From Luidia sarsii (lineage: Eukaryota > Echinodermata > Asteroidea > Paxillosida > Luidiidae), in assembly GCA_949987565.1 (NCBI GenBank), contig OX465115.1, positions 6,722,566 through 6,786,565 of the forward strand: a stretch of 64,000 nucleotides of DNA, in the 5' to 3' direction. Under the pieces are notes generated by a model. The model was not told where the DNA came from and searched no databases. It saw only the letters and a program-made list of their open reading frames with translations. The translations under genes and the position numbers were made by a program. This document shows, piece by piece, positions 45,750 through 58,853 of this stretch. Position 1 is the first letter of the stretch, and every line of letters begins with the position of its first letter.

Positions 45750-48248
45750 CCAACGACCCAGGAATTTGATTTTAAACGCCAGCAAGTTGGCGTGGATACT
45801 CATCAACACTTTTTACATCTATATTAACGGTTTAGGTCAGACATATTAGGGGCGGTGCCAATTATTGGAGTATTGATTTGATATTTACTGGAAATGAATT
45901 GGCAACGTTGTTCTCTGGCAGAGCCCGTGGACTGAAATAAGCCAGCCGCCACATTTTCTGATGACAAATTCACCAAGGTGGCACGAAAACATATCGACAT
46001 TATTTGCCTGCGCGGTAAAAGTCAGCCAAATTATACGCGATGTCAATAACTGAAGGGCCGTTTTAATAACCTGCCAGCCTCCTTTGCTTTGGGAGAAAAT
46101 GATATTGGCAGAGTGTGGGTTCAATAACCACAGGCTTTGAATTGTTAAGGTCTTTCCCTGACAGAGGCCGTGGAGTAATTCAACGCAGCCGCCCAGGATT
46201 TTTTTGTATATGTCTGCTGGTTTGGCGTAAATATTTATCTTTAAAATTTCACAATAGCAAACAATGGCTGGTCTTGTGAACCCGTATTGATGTTTAGAAA
46301 AATGCATTTAAAAAAGAAAGTGTCACGAGACAATACTTTAAAGGAAATCTGCGGAGAAAGAACCATAAATTTTGGTTAACTGCTCTATTATTTAGATGCT
46401 TTACAAATAAAACCAAAATATAGGGGTTTTAGATAGGAATAGCACTTATTCTAATTAATAAATCTTTCAAATAGTTCATAGCATATGATAATATAACATT
46501 GAAATGATTGTTAATGAAAACTGCAATGATAACATTTGTACTTAAATGGTGCAAGTCCAACAATAAAAGTCTAACGATTAATCAATACTCGATTTCCAAA
46601 TATTCACTGCCGAAAAAAATGATACAACGATTTTTTACAGCTTTTTAAGACTTGATTGATAATATTAAGCAAAACACTTGTGGACTGCGCATTATAGTAC
46701 ACAAGAGACATCAGTAATTTTATAGATAATTATTAGAATTGTATGACATTACAACCCCAAAATCTGAAGAGATTAAAGGTGCGGAGAATCAGGGTTAGTT
46801 ATCAAGTCATTAATAGGTCATTATAAGTAAAAATATACACCATTAGCTATCACGAAAAAGTACGTTATAGAAATAAATAACAATCTCAGTGTTGCTTTCA
46901 TATACCCCTGCTGGTATGAACTAGTTACATACTTATTTATCTAAATTTAGTATTGCTGATTTAATTTAACTGCAATATACATGAATAACAGAAGTCTTAC
47001 CTCGGTTTTACATGCACGCCCCTAACCCCATTTAGGTTGTCCGTATGAGTAAAATGCTACGAAATTAATTCCCCTTTTTATAAGCCTTTCGCGTGACTTT
47101 CCTATGCGCTATGCAAACTTAAAATTTAGTGGGCCTGACGTTTCGATCCCAGCAGGACCTTTCTCATAGGCAGGGAGAATACCTTAAACAGAGAGAAAAC
47201 CTTTAAACCTTAAACGTTAACTTTAGCTAAGCCAACGTTAACTAAGCCAATCGACAAAGCTCCGAATATAATTGTACTGCTGAAAATTACCTGTACAAAT
47301 CAGGTGGCTGATTTAGGTAATTCAATGAATGTTATCCCTTTTAGATGGAAAATCAATTTGTATCTATGTTTTCAGGTAATCTTGAATACTTTGTAGCCCC
47401 ATACTTTTCTTTATCTTTTCTACTCTTCTTATTAGATGTATTAGTACATCTTGGCAAATATAAATATGGATAAATTTGAATAAAAAGGTATGGGTCCAAC
47501 CCTTGTCCATTAAGAAATGATAACATGACTCAATAAAATATTAGAGGCAAATACAAAAAACTGCTTCAAACTGTTCACTGACTAAAATGACCTGCAAAAC
47601 CTGACTCTCAAAAGTTAATATAGGGCCTGACGTTTCGATCCTAGCGGGAGCTTTCTCAAATTTATTATTGGATAAACAAACTAAATAACTATTTAGTACT
47701 GTCATTAAAAAAAATATATATATTTTACCAATTGATACATTTTACATAATGGTCAATGATTTGTCATGAATAAGTTATGGTTACAATTGGCGTATCTAAT
47801 AGTTTACCAAATAATAAACAAAACATAATGATCAAAAAGCTAATTTACATGTAAGTTTTGTTACAGGTAAAACATTTAAAACAATTAGAACAAAATAAGT
47901 AGTGCAATGTATTAATGCATCAATAATTGAATGAATGAAAGTTACCATTATATCTTCAATGTCCTTACGACATGACGTTTGGCGTTTACTTAGCAAAAAA
48001 ATCAATTTCGAGATTAATAAGTTTAAGCGACAAAATAGAGTCTTCCAATTTACATATGACGTGAAATATTCAAACATGCACATGGTTAAACAACTTCTTT
48101 TACTTCATGTTTTTATTTTGATTTATATCGCATTTGTAGTATAAACGTGTCAAATTAGACTTTTCACACGGATTCCTACAGAGTTGTAATGAGTCAACAT
48201 TTGTAAACTGACCTTTCCGTGTGTTTGACTGTCAACAACATTCAACAT
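45750..48248. other. Intergenic DNA between E' and D'
   Basis: Copy of 19260-21761. Penelope-like terminal pieces at 47130-47171 and about 47560-47660. No gene supported. Confidence 0.55.
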
Positions 48249-49123
48249 TCAACAACAACATTCCTTGCAGCAGTATGCACGTGCTCGTGGAGGTGGCCGT
48301 GGTGTATTAACTACAATGCCATCGTAACATTCTGTGGGATCTGAGCTATAAGGACCGCAACCGTCTTCAAAAATAATGACATCTCGCCCTGGTAACGCAA
48401 AGTAAAGCCACTTGTGAATTGGCTGACGATAGCCTCCCAGGTATGCCGCTTTCAGCTCATCCAGAGTGCAGAGGTGAGCGGACAGTGCTGAGCAGCGACT
48501 TAGCATACCATTTCGGTCGGACACACTGAACACCTCAACGGTTATTATGGGATGCTTGGGATTCATAGGTTGTGCTTTGTACAGATTCGGACAGCAGCAC
48601 ACGCGCATCTGTGTATAAGGTCGGGGTGTATTTGCCACAATCCCCTCGTAGCATTCGTTGTCTACGTAATGACCGCATCCATTGCTGTACAACATCGTAT
48701 CACGTTTTGGAATTGCAAAATGAAGCCACTCTTCAAGACGGTATCCTCGTAAGTATGCCGCTTTGATTTCGGGAAGCGTGCACAGATGCGCTCCCAGTTC
48801 AGAACATGAATTCTTCATTCCATCGCGGTCGTCAATATGGTGAAAAGCGAATGTTTGATAGGGATCCTGGGGGTTGATGAACGCTCCCAAGCAGCAGACG
48901 CCCATAGAGGGACTTGTTACCGGTAGTCCATGATAGGTTACCGCGCTGCCAATCAAGATGACCTGGCTGTCAGGTACGGCGTACCACAAGGAGATGTGCT
49001 GGCTCAGCGTTGTTACGTTCTCTGCCTCCAGTTCCCACAGCTCACACAGATGCTGGCCTTTCCGGCGACACTCGTTCAGGGCGTTCGCTTGCGTTGGATG
49101 GGAAATTTCAGTGACTGAGGGAT
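48249..49123 (-). CDS. Gene E' exon 2: three Cys-rich modules
   Basis: Acceptor TTCTGCAAAG, Asp split codon, TGA at 48251-48249; the spliced protein is 360 aa. Identical in design to E. Differences: GSAVTYHG for GSVVSYHG, NGCGHYVD for NGCGNYVD and DGCGPYSSD for DGCGTYSSD; no silent change was seen by eye. Promoter, exon 1 and splice sites are intact. Confidence 0.87.
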
Positions 49124-51339
49124 CTTTGCAGAAAAAGGATTCAAAAAAGAAAGGAAAAGCCGACTGATCAGTCGAAAAAAAGGACATATACCGACGAAAA
49201 CATTTTTTCTTCATTTTGATAATGAAATTTAAAAAGCTGCATGCAGTGTGTTTGGTTCTATAACTACTGCAGCCAGATTTCAAATATTGTTTTTATCTGA
49301 TAATCAGGATAAATAGGTTTGCGGTGACACCATGTAAATTCTCTTTTGTGATTATGTGTGGTTCTGAAAAGAACCAGAGGAACTCGACGTTTCGAACAGT
49401 GTACTCTGTTAGTCTTGAGGAGACTGCGGGATTCCAACTGGGAGTAGGGCTGATGTAGTGTAGAGAGGGATCCTGGTGGGATTATCAAAAGCATGTTGTG
49501 ATGCCATATATAACTATGTATCTAAATAAATGAATATATGTATGTATATCTATCTATTTCCATCAGGTCGATTTCGGCCCCTGGTGACCATGTTGACAAG
49601 AAGCCTCTATGCTGATCTGTCCGTTGTTGTTCGAATTGTCTCTATGGGGGGTCGGCCCACTCTTGCCAGAATGTTGTCCCACCATCTTGTTCTTGGTCTT
49701 CCGCGTCCCTTTTTGCCCTCAATCTTTCCTTGCATGATAATCTTTTCAAGGCTGTTGTCAGCTCTCATGATATGACCGAAGTAAGTCAATCTACCCTTGT
49801 CTATGAAGTTCAGAACAGATTTTTTAGAGTTTACTTGATTCAAGACCCAGCTGTTTGTTTTCCTTGCAGTCCATGGAATTCGGAGAAGCCTCCTCCACAC
49901 CCAAAGTTCAAAAGATTCTATTCTTTTCTGATCTGCCTTCTTCAAAATCCAGCTTTCACTACCATAGGTGACGACAGGGAATACCAATGTCTGAACCAGC
50001 TTGATTTTCAAACCACGGGACACGTCTCTATCTTTCATGACCCTCTCCAGTTTTCCCATGTTTACTTTTCCCATTGCTATTCTCCTTCTTATCTCCTTCT
50101 CACAATCTGCTCCTTGGTTGATGAGTGTCCCAAGGAAACAGAACTCTCTTTACAAATGTAATGGTTGAACATTTTGACTAACGCGCCCAAAGACTTTGGG
50201 GCTGTGCTTGGTTTTGGGAGTGGGCTTAGACTTGGGGTTGGGCTCGTTGTTTTGGGATGTCTCGTGTTTTGGTTAAAGGCTGGGCTTGGGTTTGGTAGTA
50301 CCCATTTTGCCATAATGTAATGAGAACCCCCTCCCCAAGAAAAACTGCTTGGAACTGGATTGCCTTACTGGATTGGAACTGGATTGTGCTACTACGTATA
50401 CAATATTACGGTGTTTGCGACCGATCGACAATGGAGACAATGCAGGGCACATGCAAGTTTACGACCTCAAGGTTGACTAAAAATATAAAGGGGTGCCCCC
50501 TTTTAGTAAAGAGTTTTGTTTTATGTAACCTTGTTTTAAGAGTGAACTGTAACCCCCCTTAGATACCCCCTTAGGCAGTGTTGGTCTGGGTTGGTGTGGT
50601 CTGGCATGCCTTAGTGCCGTTCCACCCACCCAAGCAACCAATAATAAAAGATACAATAAAAGATACCAGTTACACCAACACCCGGCGTCCCAATACACAT
50701 ACATTCTGTATGTGGACATAGTACATTCGTCTCTTAATTGGGCCGCACAATATTTGGACCAAAATTACGCGTTTTTGTCCTAAATAAGGAATTTCTGGTT
50801 ACAGAAAGGATAGACACGCTTGGTTTTATAGCAATACCGATTCATTTAAACTTAAGATAATTTGTATTTCTGTACATCGCGTTCCCCAAATTTAGTAGAT
50901 ATATGCTGGCACAATCTGAATTTCAAATACTTCTATAGTTTCCTATGCTGAACGCACAGTCTGTCAATACTACAACTACCAACGGGCTATTGTGGGTATA
51001 TTACAATATCGCTTATTTTTCCGCACAAGATGAGTGCCTTAATTTTATTCTAGGTGGAGCATGGTACTTCAATCGGTATCATATTGAGAATAAGATAATG
51101 AAGAGGAACCTAGATTAAAAGCCACCCTTAGGTAGCAATGTGTTGCAGTCTGGTCCTCAGACCGAACAAATTCGATAAGAATCTCCACCCAGCAAAAACG
51201 TCCCGTATCCACCACTTTAAAACATTCTCATGTAGGACGTTTTCAATCTTAAAGCGTTATTTAAGATAGATCTTTATTGATGGGTAGCCGCGTAAAAAGA
51301 CTAATCTAAAGGAACGACATTTATCAGCGAACCACTTAC
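49124..51339 (-). other. Gene E' intron
   Basis: As E, with the LINE fragment (49549-50159) and a small deletion at its upstream side that removes the ATGTATATATGTGG flank. Confidence 0.75.
49549..50159 (-). mobile_element. LINE 3' fragment (copy in E')
   Basis: Same RT C-terminal frame as 23061-23672 (SESWILKK, GRGRPRTRWWDN; stop at 49607). Shared through the E/E' duplication. Confidence 0.85.
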
Positions 51340-51547
51340 CTCGGCGTTCTTTATTTTGGCGACTGTTTTTTCCTCGGCAGTTGGCCTCGAAGTTGCAGAT
51401 TGTCTTCTTCATGAGCGAGACGAAATCATCTCCCGGCTCGGCGTGGGTCATGGCGCCGCAGGATTGTCCCCTGACGAGCAGAGAGGAAACCACGACTGCC
51501 AGAGCAAGCGGCAAGAGAACAACCAGAGGATAATCTGACGTATCCAT
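51340..51547 (-). CDS. Gene E' exon 1: signal sequence
   Basis: ATG at 51547-51545, 208 nt, donor CGAG|GTAAGT. Same protein sequence as E exon 1 (MKKTICNFEANC form). Confidence 0.87.
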
Positions 51548-51659
51548 CGATAGAAGACACAAAGCAAGATGGTGGCTTTAAATATGTTACCGTTGAATGA
51601 CACAGTGCTCTCCTCGTGCTGTGTACAGACGGCAAGTGTGATCACAGACCGAAGCTCTG

Positions 51660-52616
51660 CTGTATTGTGAGCCCACGCCCAGGTTTTCCTCTTTATATGT
51701 ATATCAGCAGGTCTGCATGGATACCAGTCATCACCAAAAGAAAAGAATTGACACGGGAACCAGCGACAACAGTTTTACATCCGCGTTGAAGGGCAATTAG
51801 TGATGCAAATTGTTGACGGCGTGGTGAAAATCGTCAATCAAGAGATGTTCATCAGGACCGACTAGAGTGAAACGAACCGAGTATAACCGATGTAATTGCT
51901 CTGCAGTATTGTAAGTCAGCACCCCAAGATTCTGTTTATATTCATCAGTAGGTTGGTATGGCAACATATCAAGAAATGGTTATACTCACGGTGTGCCTCT
52001 TCGAAAATCAAAGCGTTGGCATTGAAACCAGTGACCAAGGCTTTACTGCCGCATGTAAGGCCGGCATTTAGTGATGGAAATGGTTGACTTCGGGTTGAAA
52101 ATTGCCAATCAAGACAGTGCTGTCCATTAGTATTGACTAGTATTGACTAGTATGAAATGAACGCTGCGCAATATTGCCTCTTCGATATTGCCTCTTCGAA
52201 AATCAAAGCGTTGACATTGAAACCAGTGACAAAGGCTTTACTGCCGCATGTAAGGCCGGCATTTAGTGATGGAAATGGTTGACTGCGGGTTGAAAATTGC
52301 CAATCAAGACAGTGCTGTCCATTAGTATTGACTAGGATGAAATGAACCGAGTACAACCGAAATGAACGCTGCGCAATATTGCGAGTCAGCACCCGAGGTT
52401 TCTGTCTACATAGGCCTATATCAGCAGGTTGGCATAGCAATATTTACCCTCACGGTGTGCGTCACCACAACTTCGAATTGGCATGGAAGCCAGTCATCAA
52501 AGTTTGATTTGAACGTTGAAGGACAATCAGTGATAAATTTTGTTGACGGCGCGTTAAAAGTTGCCAGTCAAGTGATGTATATTGGTATCGACTACGATGA
52601 AAAGAGCAGAGTTTAG
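51660..52616 (-). promoter_or_regulatory. Tandem-module promoter of gene E', TATAAA at 51697-51692
   Basis: Same modules as E; the middle module has two 195-bp copies (starts at 51996 and 52191) instead of three. Confidence 0.6.
51996..52385. repeat. 195-bp tandem repeat, 2 copies, in the E' promoter
   Basis: CCTCTTCGAAAATCAAAGCG at 51996 and 52191. Confidence 0.88.
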
Positions 52617-54818
52617 TACAGAGCAGAGAAGTTAAAACAACTTCAACAACGACGCTACGGACTGGTGGAAATGCCATTCTATCCTTGACAATCTTAAAGA
52701 GAAAGTTTGACTGCAAATAAAAATCAGATGCGCATGCGTGCATCATTGTTCCATAGCCGTCACGCTGGTATTCGTGTCATTGGTATCCGTATTCTGATGA
52801 ACCTAGGTGGTGCTCTGTGCTGTACCTGGACACAGAATTGTATGCGTGGATCTTTATGTCAAGAGAAGGTCTGAAGATGTACTGTATAGTGCTGCCGTTG
52901 ATAGGACTGGAGCGTACAGGCTTGGGAGATTCCTTTTTTTCTACACATTTGCACAATACCTCCATATATATCGGCGAATGGTTTTAAATGACCAACATCA
53001 AAATAAAAAAATGGCCCACTGTTTTCCACATTCGGCACAACAATTTGATTTATTTGAAAGTAGGTACCCAATTTGGCTTGTTTAAACACAAATAATCAAC
53101 ATTATATGTGTTTAATTTTGTATGACAAAAATATTCAACTTAGTGATATACAAAAATGTTTAAAACTGCTTACTGACTAAAATTGCCAAAATGCAAATCT
53201 TAAAATTTAGCGGGTCTAACGTTTCGATCATAGCAGGACCTTTGTCAAAGGCAAAGAAAGTTCCTGCTAGGATCGAAACACAAATTATCAACATTCAATT
53301 ATCAGGTAAAATGTTCAAATTTGCTAATGCAGAAAAGATTAAAGACAGCAGTCACTATGCTCATAGACAGCTGGACTTATAACATGTGTCATTATGAATA
53401 AAAAGTACGTTACAGAAATAAAACCACTATCAGCATTGCTTTACGTGCTACTGCTGGTATAAACTTGTAACATATGTATCTTAATCAAAATGAGATTTGA
53501 AGGTTTTCATGATGAAAATAGCAGTTTGAGTTCCCAGTTGTTTTCAGAACCGGCATATTCACAAAAGAGAGAATTGTACATGGTGTCACCGCAAACCTAT
53601 TACTGCTAACTTAATCCAGTATCGTCGATTTCATCTACATGCAATGTACATAAGTGACAGAAGTCTTATCTCGGTTTCACAGGTATGTCCTGACCACCTT
53701 CAGATCGGTCGTATTAGTGAAATGCTACCTAGTTAAGGCACATTATCTTGATAAGCCATTCGAGTAACAGTGTTATATATCCATTAAATAAAAAAATACA
53801 TCTTTAATTCTGGTATAAGTTTTTGGTAAACAGGCTTGCCAAGATGTATTAGTACATGTTTTAGCACAAGATGTATTAGTACATATACTAGTACAAGATG
53901 TATTAGTACATGCATTAGTACAAGATGTATTGGTATTTGGGTCTAACCCTTTTCCACAAATGAATGATAGCATCAATCAATTGATAATTTGATGAAAAGA
54001 ACTAAATATTAATTTATTATTATCATTTAAGTATTGTTCATTATGGTAGCACTTAGTGAATTTAATCTTTTACACAATAAAATATTTTTCATAAAGGAAA
54101 TAAAACACGATGATATAAATAAATAATAGTCTATGATACGAAATGAATGATTCGTTAGGATAGCACTTGGCATATCTAATCTTTTACCAAACATAAATGG
54201 TTACATAATCAAATATATAGAATTGTAACGAGTCGCATTTCTTCAGACTAATCATACCAAAGTTATTCATACAAAGGATTGGTAAATCAAAGGTTATATG
54301 AAAGAAAGTTAGCATTACATCTTCAATGTCCTTACGACGTGACGCATGGGGTTGGTAATGAATCAAATTAAGTAAATGTTTCGTAAAAACAATAATAAGG
54401 CTGTTGTAATCTTTTCTAGATCAAACAGATTAGCCTCAAAATATGATACAGTTTCCTCCACCTTGGCCTAATTTCATGAAATAACCGGAATGTCATGCAT
54501 CTAAGATTTGCAATTTATCTATCACTGACATCAGGAGAGCCCCCTCAATCCGCCAATAGCCCGTAGAATTGGCCTCGACATTCTAAATGCTGAGCCCTGT
54601 CCGGAGACTGCTCATTGAAATGAAGTGATGTTCCTGAGTTCATTTCATCGATATGAAGTACTGCAATATATATAACGTGAAATATCCAAACATGCACAAG
54701 GTAGGAGGCTACTTTTAGGCCTACTCCGTGTTTTCATTTAATTGTTTTATAGCATCTATAATGTAAACGCTTGCATTTGACGAATCATGCGGATTCTTAA
54801 CTGTGCACAGTTGGAGAG
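52617..54818. other. Intergenic DNA between E' promoter and F' 3' end
   Basis: Copy of 26346-28514, with a Penelope-like inverted pair (about 53211-53281) and the 27-bp repeat (53842-53941). No gene supported. Confidence 0.55.
53842..53941. repeat. 27-bp tandem repeat, 4 copies
   Basis: Copy of 27541-27640, with a GTGCTAA-type change in one unit. Confidence 0.8.
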
Positions 54819-55455
54819 CAGTGGCTCAGCATACCATTGCGGTCGGACACTTTAAAGGACTCCTTGGTTATAATGGGATAGGATTATCACAGGGCGGACC
54901 TGGCATTGTAGAGATTCGGTCAGCAGCTGGCATCGTCCTCTTGATAAGGTCTTGGTGTTACTGCCACAGTCCCCTCGTAGCATTCGTCACCTACGTAACG
55001 ACCACACCCATCGTCGTACAAACGTGCATCCAGATTTTGAACGGCAAAATAAAACCACCAATAACGACGGTAGCCTCGTAAGTAGTAGGCTGCTTTTATT
55101 TCCGGAAGGGTGCACAGATGCGCTCTCAATTCAAACATGAATTCTTCATTCCATCGCGGTCGTCAAGATTGTAAATAGCAGGCGTCATAAAGGGATCCTG
55201 GGGGTTGATGAACGCTCCCAAGCAGCAGACGCCCATAGAGGGATTTGTTACCGGTAGGTCATGATAGGTTACCACGCTGCCATTCAAGATGTCCTGGCTG
55301 TCAGGTACAGCGTACCACAAGGAGATGTGCTGGCTCAGCGTTGTTACGTTTTCTGCCTCCAGTTCCCACAGCTCACACAGATGCTGGCCTTTCCGGCGAC
55401 ACTCTTTCCAGGCGTTTGCTTGCGTTGGATGGGAAATTGCAGCGACTGAGGGACC
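54819..55455 (-). pseudogene. Copy F' exon 2: frameshifted and truncated
   Basis: Same one-base frameshift between modules 1 and 2 and same loss of module 3 as F. It has an extra three bases giving AAYYLRGYRR. Module 1 has VTYHDLPVTNPSMG. Confidence 0.85.
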
Positions 55456-56340
55456 CTTTTCAGACAAATACGAAGAAGGATTCAAACAATTAAAGGAAAA
55501 ACTGACTGCACAGTTTTAAACATTTTGCAAAAATGGCAAAGAATTATCGTTACTTCTTCAATTTTGGAGTGTAATCTGGAATGTTATCCACGGATGTATA
55601 TGGCAGTTAGTGGTTGGATATTCTGACTGACGCGCCCAAAGACTGATTGGTCTTTGGTTTGGGCTTGGGTTTGGTGTTGGGCTTGGGTTTGTGGATACTG
55701 AGCGTCACCCTGGATCAAAAGCCGACCTTAGATAGCAATGTGTTGCAGACTGCCCGTCAGGCCGAACAAATTAAATAAGAATCTACTCCCGTGAAAAAAA
55801 TAGAATAAGAAAAGCAGAGTAATACAAAAATGACGCTAAACTAACCGGAATTGTTTAACAACTTTGATAAATGGTAGATTTAGACAAGTTGAAAGTAGAT
55901 TCAACCAAAAAAGGAAACATTGATCAATAATTGGCCAAGAAAACTTGACTTCTTCATGTGCTTGATTAAAAATGTTAAAGCTGCATCCTTTGTGTGTAAT
56001 TCTGCAACCACCATAGCCAGGTTTGAAACAATTGGTTGTTTGAGTATGAATAACTGCAGGGGTCCTTAGCAGCTATACACAGTGTTACAGGAGGGATCTG
56101 ATTCTAAAGTTTAAATCTTATATTCTATAGTTTCTCATCCTGAACACAGTTTTTCAACGCTACATCAACTACCGGTGGTATTTTGGTTTTATTACTATAT
56201 TACTTATTCATTCGCATATTGAAGATGACTATACCTTAATTTGATTCTAGATGGAGCACGGTGCTTCTATCGGTATCATAAAGATAATGAAGAGGACCCT
56301 AGACCAAAAACCGTCTGAAGCAATATGTTGCACGGTCATT
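55456..56340 (-). other. F' intron remnant
   Basis: Copy of 29152-30035; G-rich tract near 55640-55695; exon 1 absent. Confidence 0.55.
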
Positions 56341-56815
56341 AGCCGTCTAAGCTCTGCTGTATTGTGAGCCCACGCCCAGGTTGGCCTCTTTATATGTATA
56401 TCAGCAGGTCTGCATGGATACCAGTCATCAGCAAAAGAAAAGAATTGACACGGGAACCAGCCACGACAGTTTTACATACGCGTTGAAGGGCAAATTGTTG
56501 ACGGCGTGGTGAAAATCGTCAATCAAGAGATGTACATAAGGACCGACTAGAGTGAAATGAACCGAGTATAACCGAAATGAACGCTGCGCAGTATTGCAAG
56601 AAAGCACCCAAGGTTTCTGGCTACATAGAACTATATCACCAGGTTGGCATCAGCAACAGTAAGAACTGGCATGGAAAGCAGTCATCAAAGTTTGATTTGA
56701 GCGCTGAAGGGCATTCAGTGATCAATATTGTTGACGGTGCGGTGAAAATTGCCAGCCAAGTGATGTCTCAGTATCGACTACGATGAAATGATCAGAGTTT
56801 AGTACAGAACAGAGA
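56341..56815 (-). promoter_or_regulatory. Orphan promoter of F', TATAAA at 56394-56389
   Basis: The proximal module with TATA is followed on its upstream side by a distal module (56570-56790) with CAGGTTGGCATCAGCAACAG and TTGTTGACGGTGCGG, which is absent from F at this point. No exon is left to serve. Confidence 0.55.
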
Positions 56816-56821
56816 AGTGAT

Positions 56822-57288
56822 ATACAAAAATGTTGCAAACTGCTTAATGACTAAAATTACCAAAATGCAAATCTTAAAATTTAGTGGGCCTGACGTCGAT
56901 CCTAGCAGTACCTTTCTCAAAGGCAGAGTGACAAGGACAACACAGATACATGTACACGAAGGAAGGGGGAAGAGAGTGAATAGGACAAGCTGGTAGGCTG
57001 AGATCAAAGGGAAGTGCAAGGTGTAGGGTAGGGATTAGTGAGAAGAGGGGGAAAGATCAAAGAGAGAAGTGTGAAGGAGTGAACACAAAAGAAGGATTAT
57101 CAGAAAGCTGCATGGTGTTAGTCGTTACCCTCCTGGATGTTGAGACCATGTGGTTGAATAGTCCGAAGACGCTTCATCCACATTTTCTCACGGCTTAGAC
57201 GGACAACATTACTACGGTGACCAAGGGATTCTATGCCCAGTACACTCATATCTGATATCGAATGATCAGGGAGATTGAAGTTCATTGT
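56822..57288 (-). mobile_element. Penelope-like element 3' end: GIY-YIG protein C-terminus plus 3' UTR and tail
   Basis: On the minus strand an open frame from about 57285 to TAA at 57120-57118 reads NFNLPDHSISDMSVLGIE, then RSNVVRLSREKMWMKRLRTI and QPHGLNIQEGND. The HFN/DHS..DM..GIE and RE..WM..LRT..PHGLN pattern is that of the C-terminal GIY-YIG endonuclease part of Penelope-like retroelements. Below it comes a UTR with a single unexpanded copy of the minisatellite words and then the tail with GGCCTGACGTCGATCC (56884-56924) and CTAAAATTACCAAAATG. This links the short GACGTTTCGATC pieces elsewhere in the window to the same element family. Confidence 0.75.
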
Positions 57289-57771
57289 AACACAGCGGTC
57301 GACTCAAGACATCTTGCAGAGAGGAGATTCTAATTATAATTTATTTCTTGAGTCAGGCGGGAAGACTGCTACATATTGCCGAGGACTGTTTTTGATCTAG
57401 GGTCCCCTTTATTATCCTCATGCTCAATATGATACCGATTGAAGCACCCCGCTCCATATACAATCAAATTCATCTTTGATGTGTATTAAGATAAGAAAGA
57501 GCCTGGTGGTTCTTTTAGCGTTAGAAGACACTGTGTGTTCAGGATGGGAGACCATCGAAGCATTTTAAATCCAGATTCCTCCTGTGCCTGCGTATAAGTG
57601 GTTGGCCACGCGATGCAATCTTCACAGGGTTTTGGGGAAGGATTTATTTCTCATTACAGTCAGGCAGAATGGGCACCGGATGATCGGCTGAAGAGGATTT
57701 TACTGAAAGGGAATTTTTCAATGGCGGTTTGCCCTGCTTGCCTTAATAAGCACTTTGTGAAAGGGATATTT
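57289..57771 (+). other. Diverged intron-type sequence
   Basis: Matches proximal intron words of B and D (ACAGCGGTCGACTCAAGAC, GTGGTTGGCCACGCGATGCA, GGCAGAATGGGCACC), in plus orientation. No exon seen. Confidence 0.5.
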
Positions 57772-58410
57772 GATAGAAGGAAGGATATTGTAAGCCCTAA
57801 TTCCAGTCCCCAATGTTCACCCCGGCCATGCCCCTGTGGACCAAGTCCGGTAGTGACCAACCCCATAGGCATTTCAAGGTCTCCTATGACATCATGGGTA
57901 TGGTCACTGTTCTAAGAAAGAGTGTCCAAGAGAAAAAACATGCCCCTATTAGGAAAACTACCTTATCATCCACTATTCATTATTCAGTCCCCTATAGTTT
58001 CTCATCCAACCCCGTCCCTTGTTCAACATTTAATAATTTGACTATAATTGCATATTCAGTAAATGATAGAAACAAGTCCTTTTTAGGTATTCCCCCATTC
58101 CAATCTGGTCCCCATTATTCTTGTATAAAAGAAAGGTCCCCATCCCCTTCCAAGTTAGAATTCTTCTCTTCACCTCCGTCTGCTGATGGCCAACCCTTGA
58201 GTTAGATCCTTGCGATCTAGTCTCCTGTGACTCCTGCATTCAACTTAGTCCGGTTTTGAATAAAACCCCCATCAACCAAATCTTGGTGTTCGGAGTCTCT
58301 CCTTTTTCTTATTTGTGGTGCTCGGTCTCGGACTACCGCCCAAGTAACACTGACCAACCTAGGCAGGAGTTCTAGCGTCCTCGTCCCCAAGCCAAGATAA
58401 AGTGTTACAG
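57772..58410 (+). mobile_element. Unclassified insert, possible solo LTR (second copy)
   Basis: Copy of 30352-30972 with about 20 additional bases near 57870; same AATAAAA-containing 3' part. Confidence 0.35.
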
Positions 58411-58620
58411 TAGCACGTAAAGCAATGCTGATAGTGGTTGTATTTCTGTAACGTACTTTAAAATTTCATCGTAATTCAGTGATATCTGTTGTATTTGTTT
58501 ATTCATAATGAAAGATGTTATAAGTCCAACTGGCTATGAGCATAGTGACTGCTGTATTTAATCTTTTCTGCATTAGCAAATTTCAACATTTTACCTGATG
58601 ATTTAATGTTGATTATTTGT

Positions 58621-58697
58621 GGGCCTGACGTTTCGATCCTAGCAGGACATTTCTCTGCCTTTCAGAAAGGTCCTACTATGATCGAAACGTCAGACCC
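58621..58697. repeat. Penelope-like palindrome abutting a broken exon 1
   Basis: Same inverted pair as 31181-31257. Immediately after CAGACCCGC the sequence switches to the middle of exon 1 at about 58699, whereas at 31258 the same palindrome continues into its normal tail. Confidence 0.8.
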
Positions 58698-58698
58698 G

Positions 58699-58853
58699 CG
58701 TGGTTTCCTCTCTGCTCGTCAGGGGACAATCCTGCGGCGCCATGACCCAAGCCGAGCCGGGAGATGATTTCGTCTCGCTCATGGCGAAGACAATCGCCAA
58801 CTTCGAGGCCAACTGCCGAGGAAAAAACAGTCGCCAAAATAAAGAACGCCGAG
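58699..58853 (+). pseudogene. Copy I exon 1: 5' half missing
   Basis: Begins inside the signal core (TGGTTTCCTCTCTGCTCGTC) and continues to an intact donor (GAG|GTAAGT, 58854). The ATG, the first part of the hydrophobic core and the promoter are replaced by the Penelope-like palindrome. Has the MAKTIANFEANC form. Confidence 0.82.
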
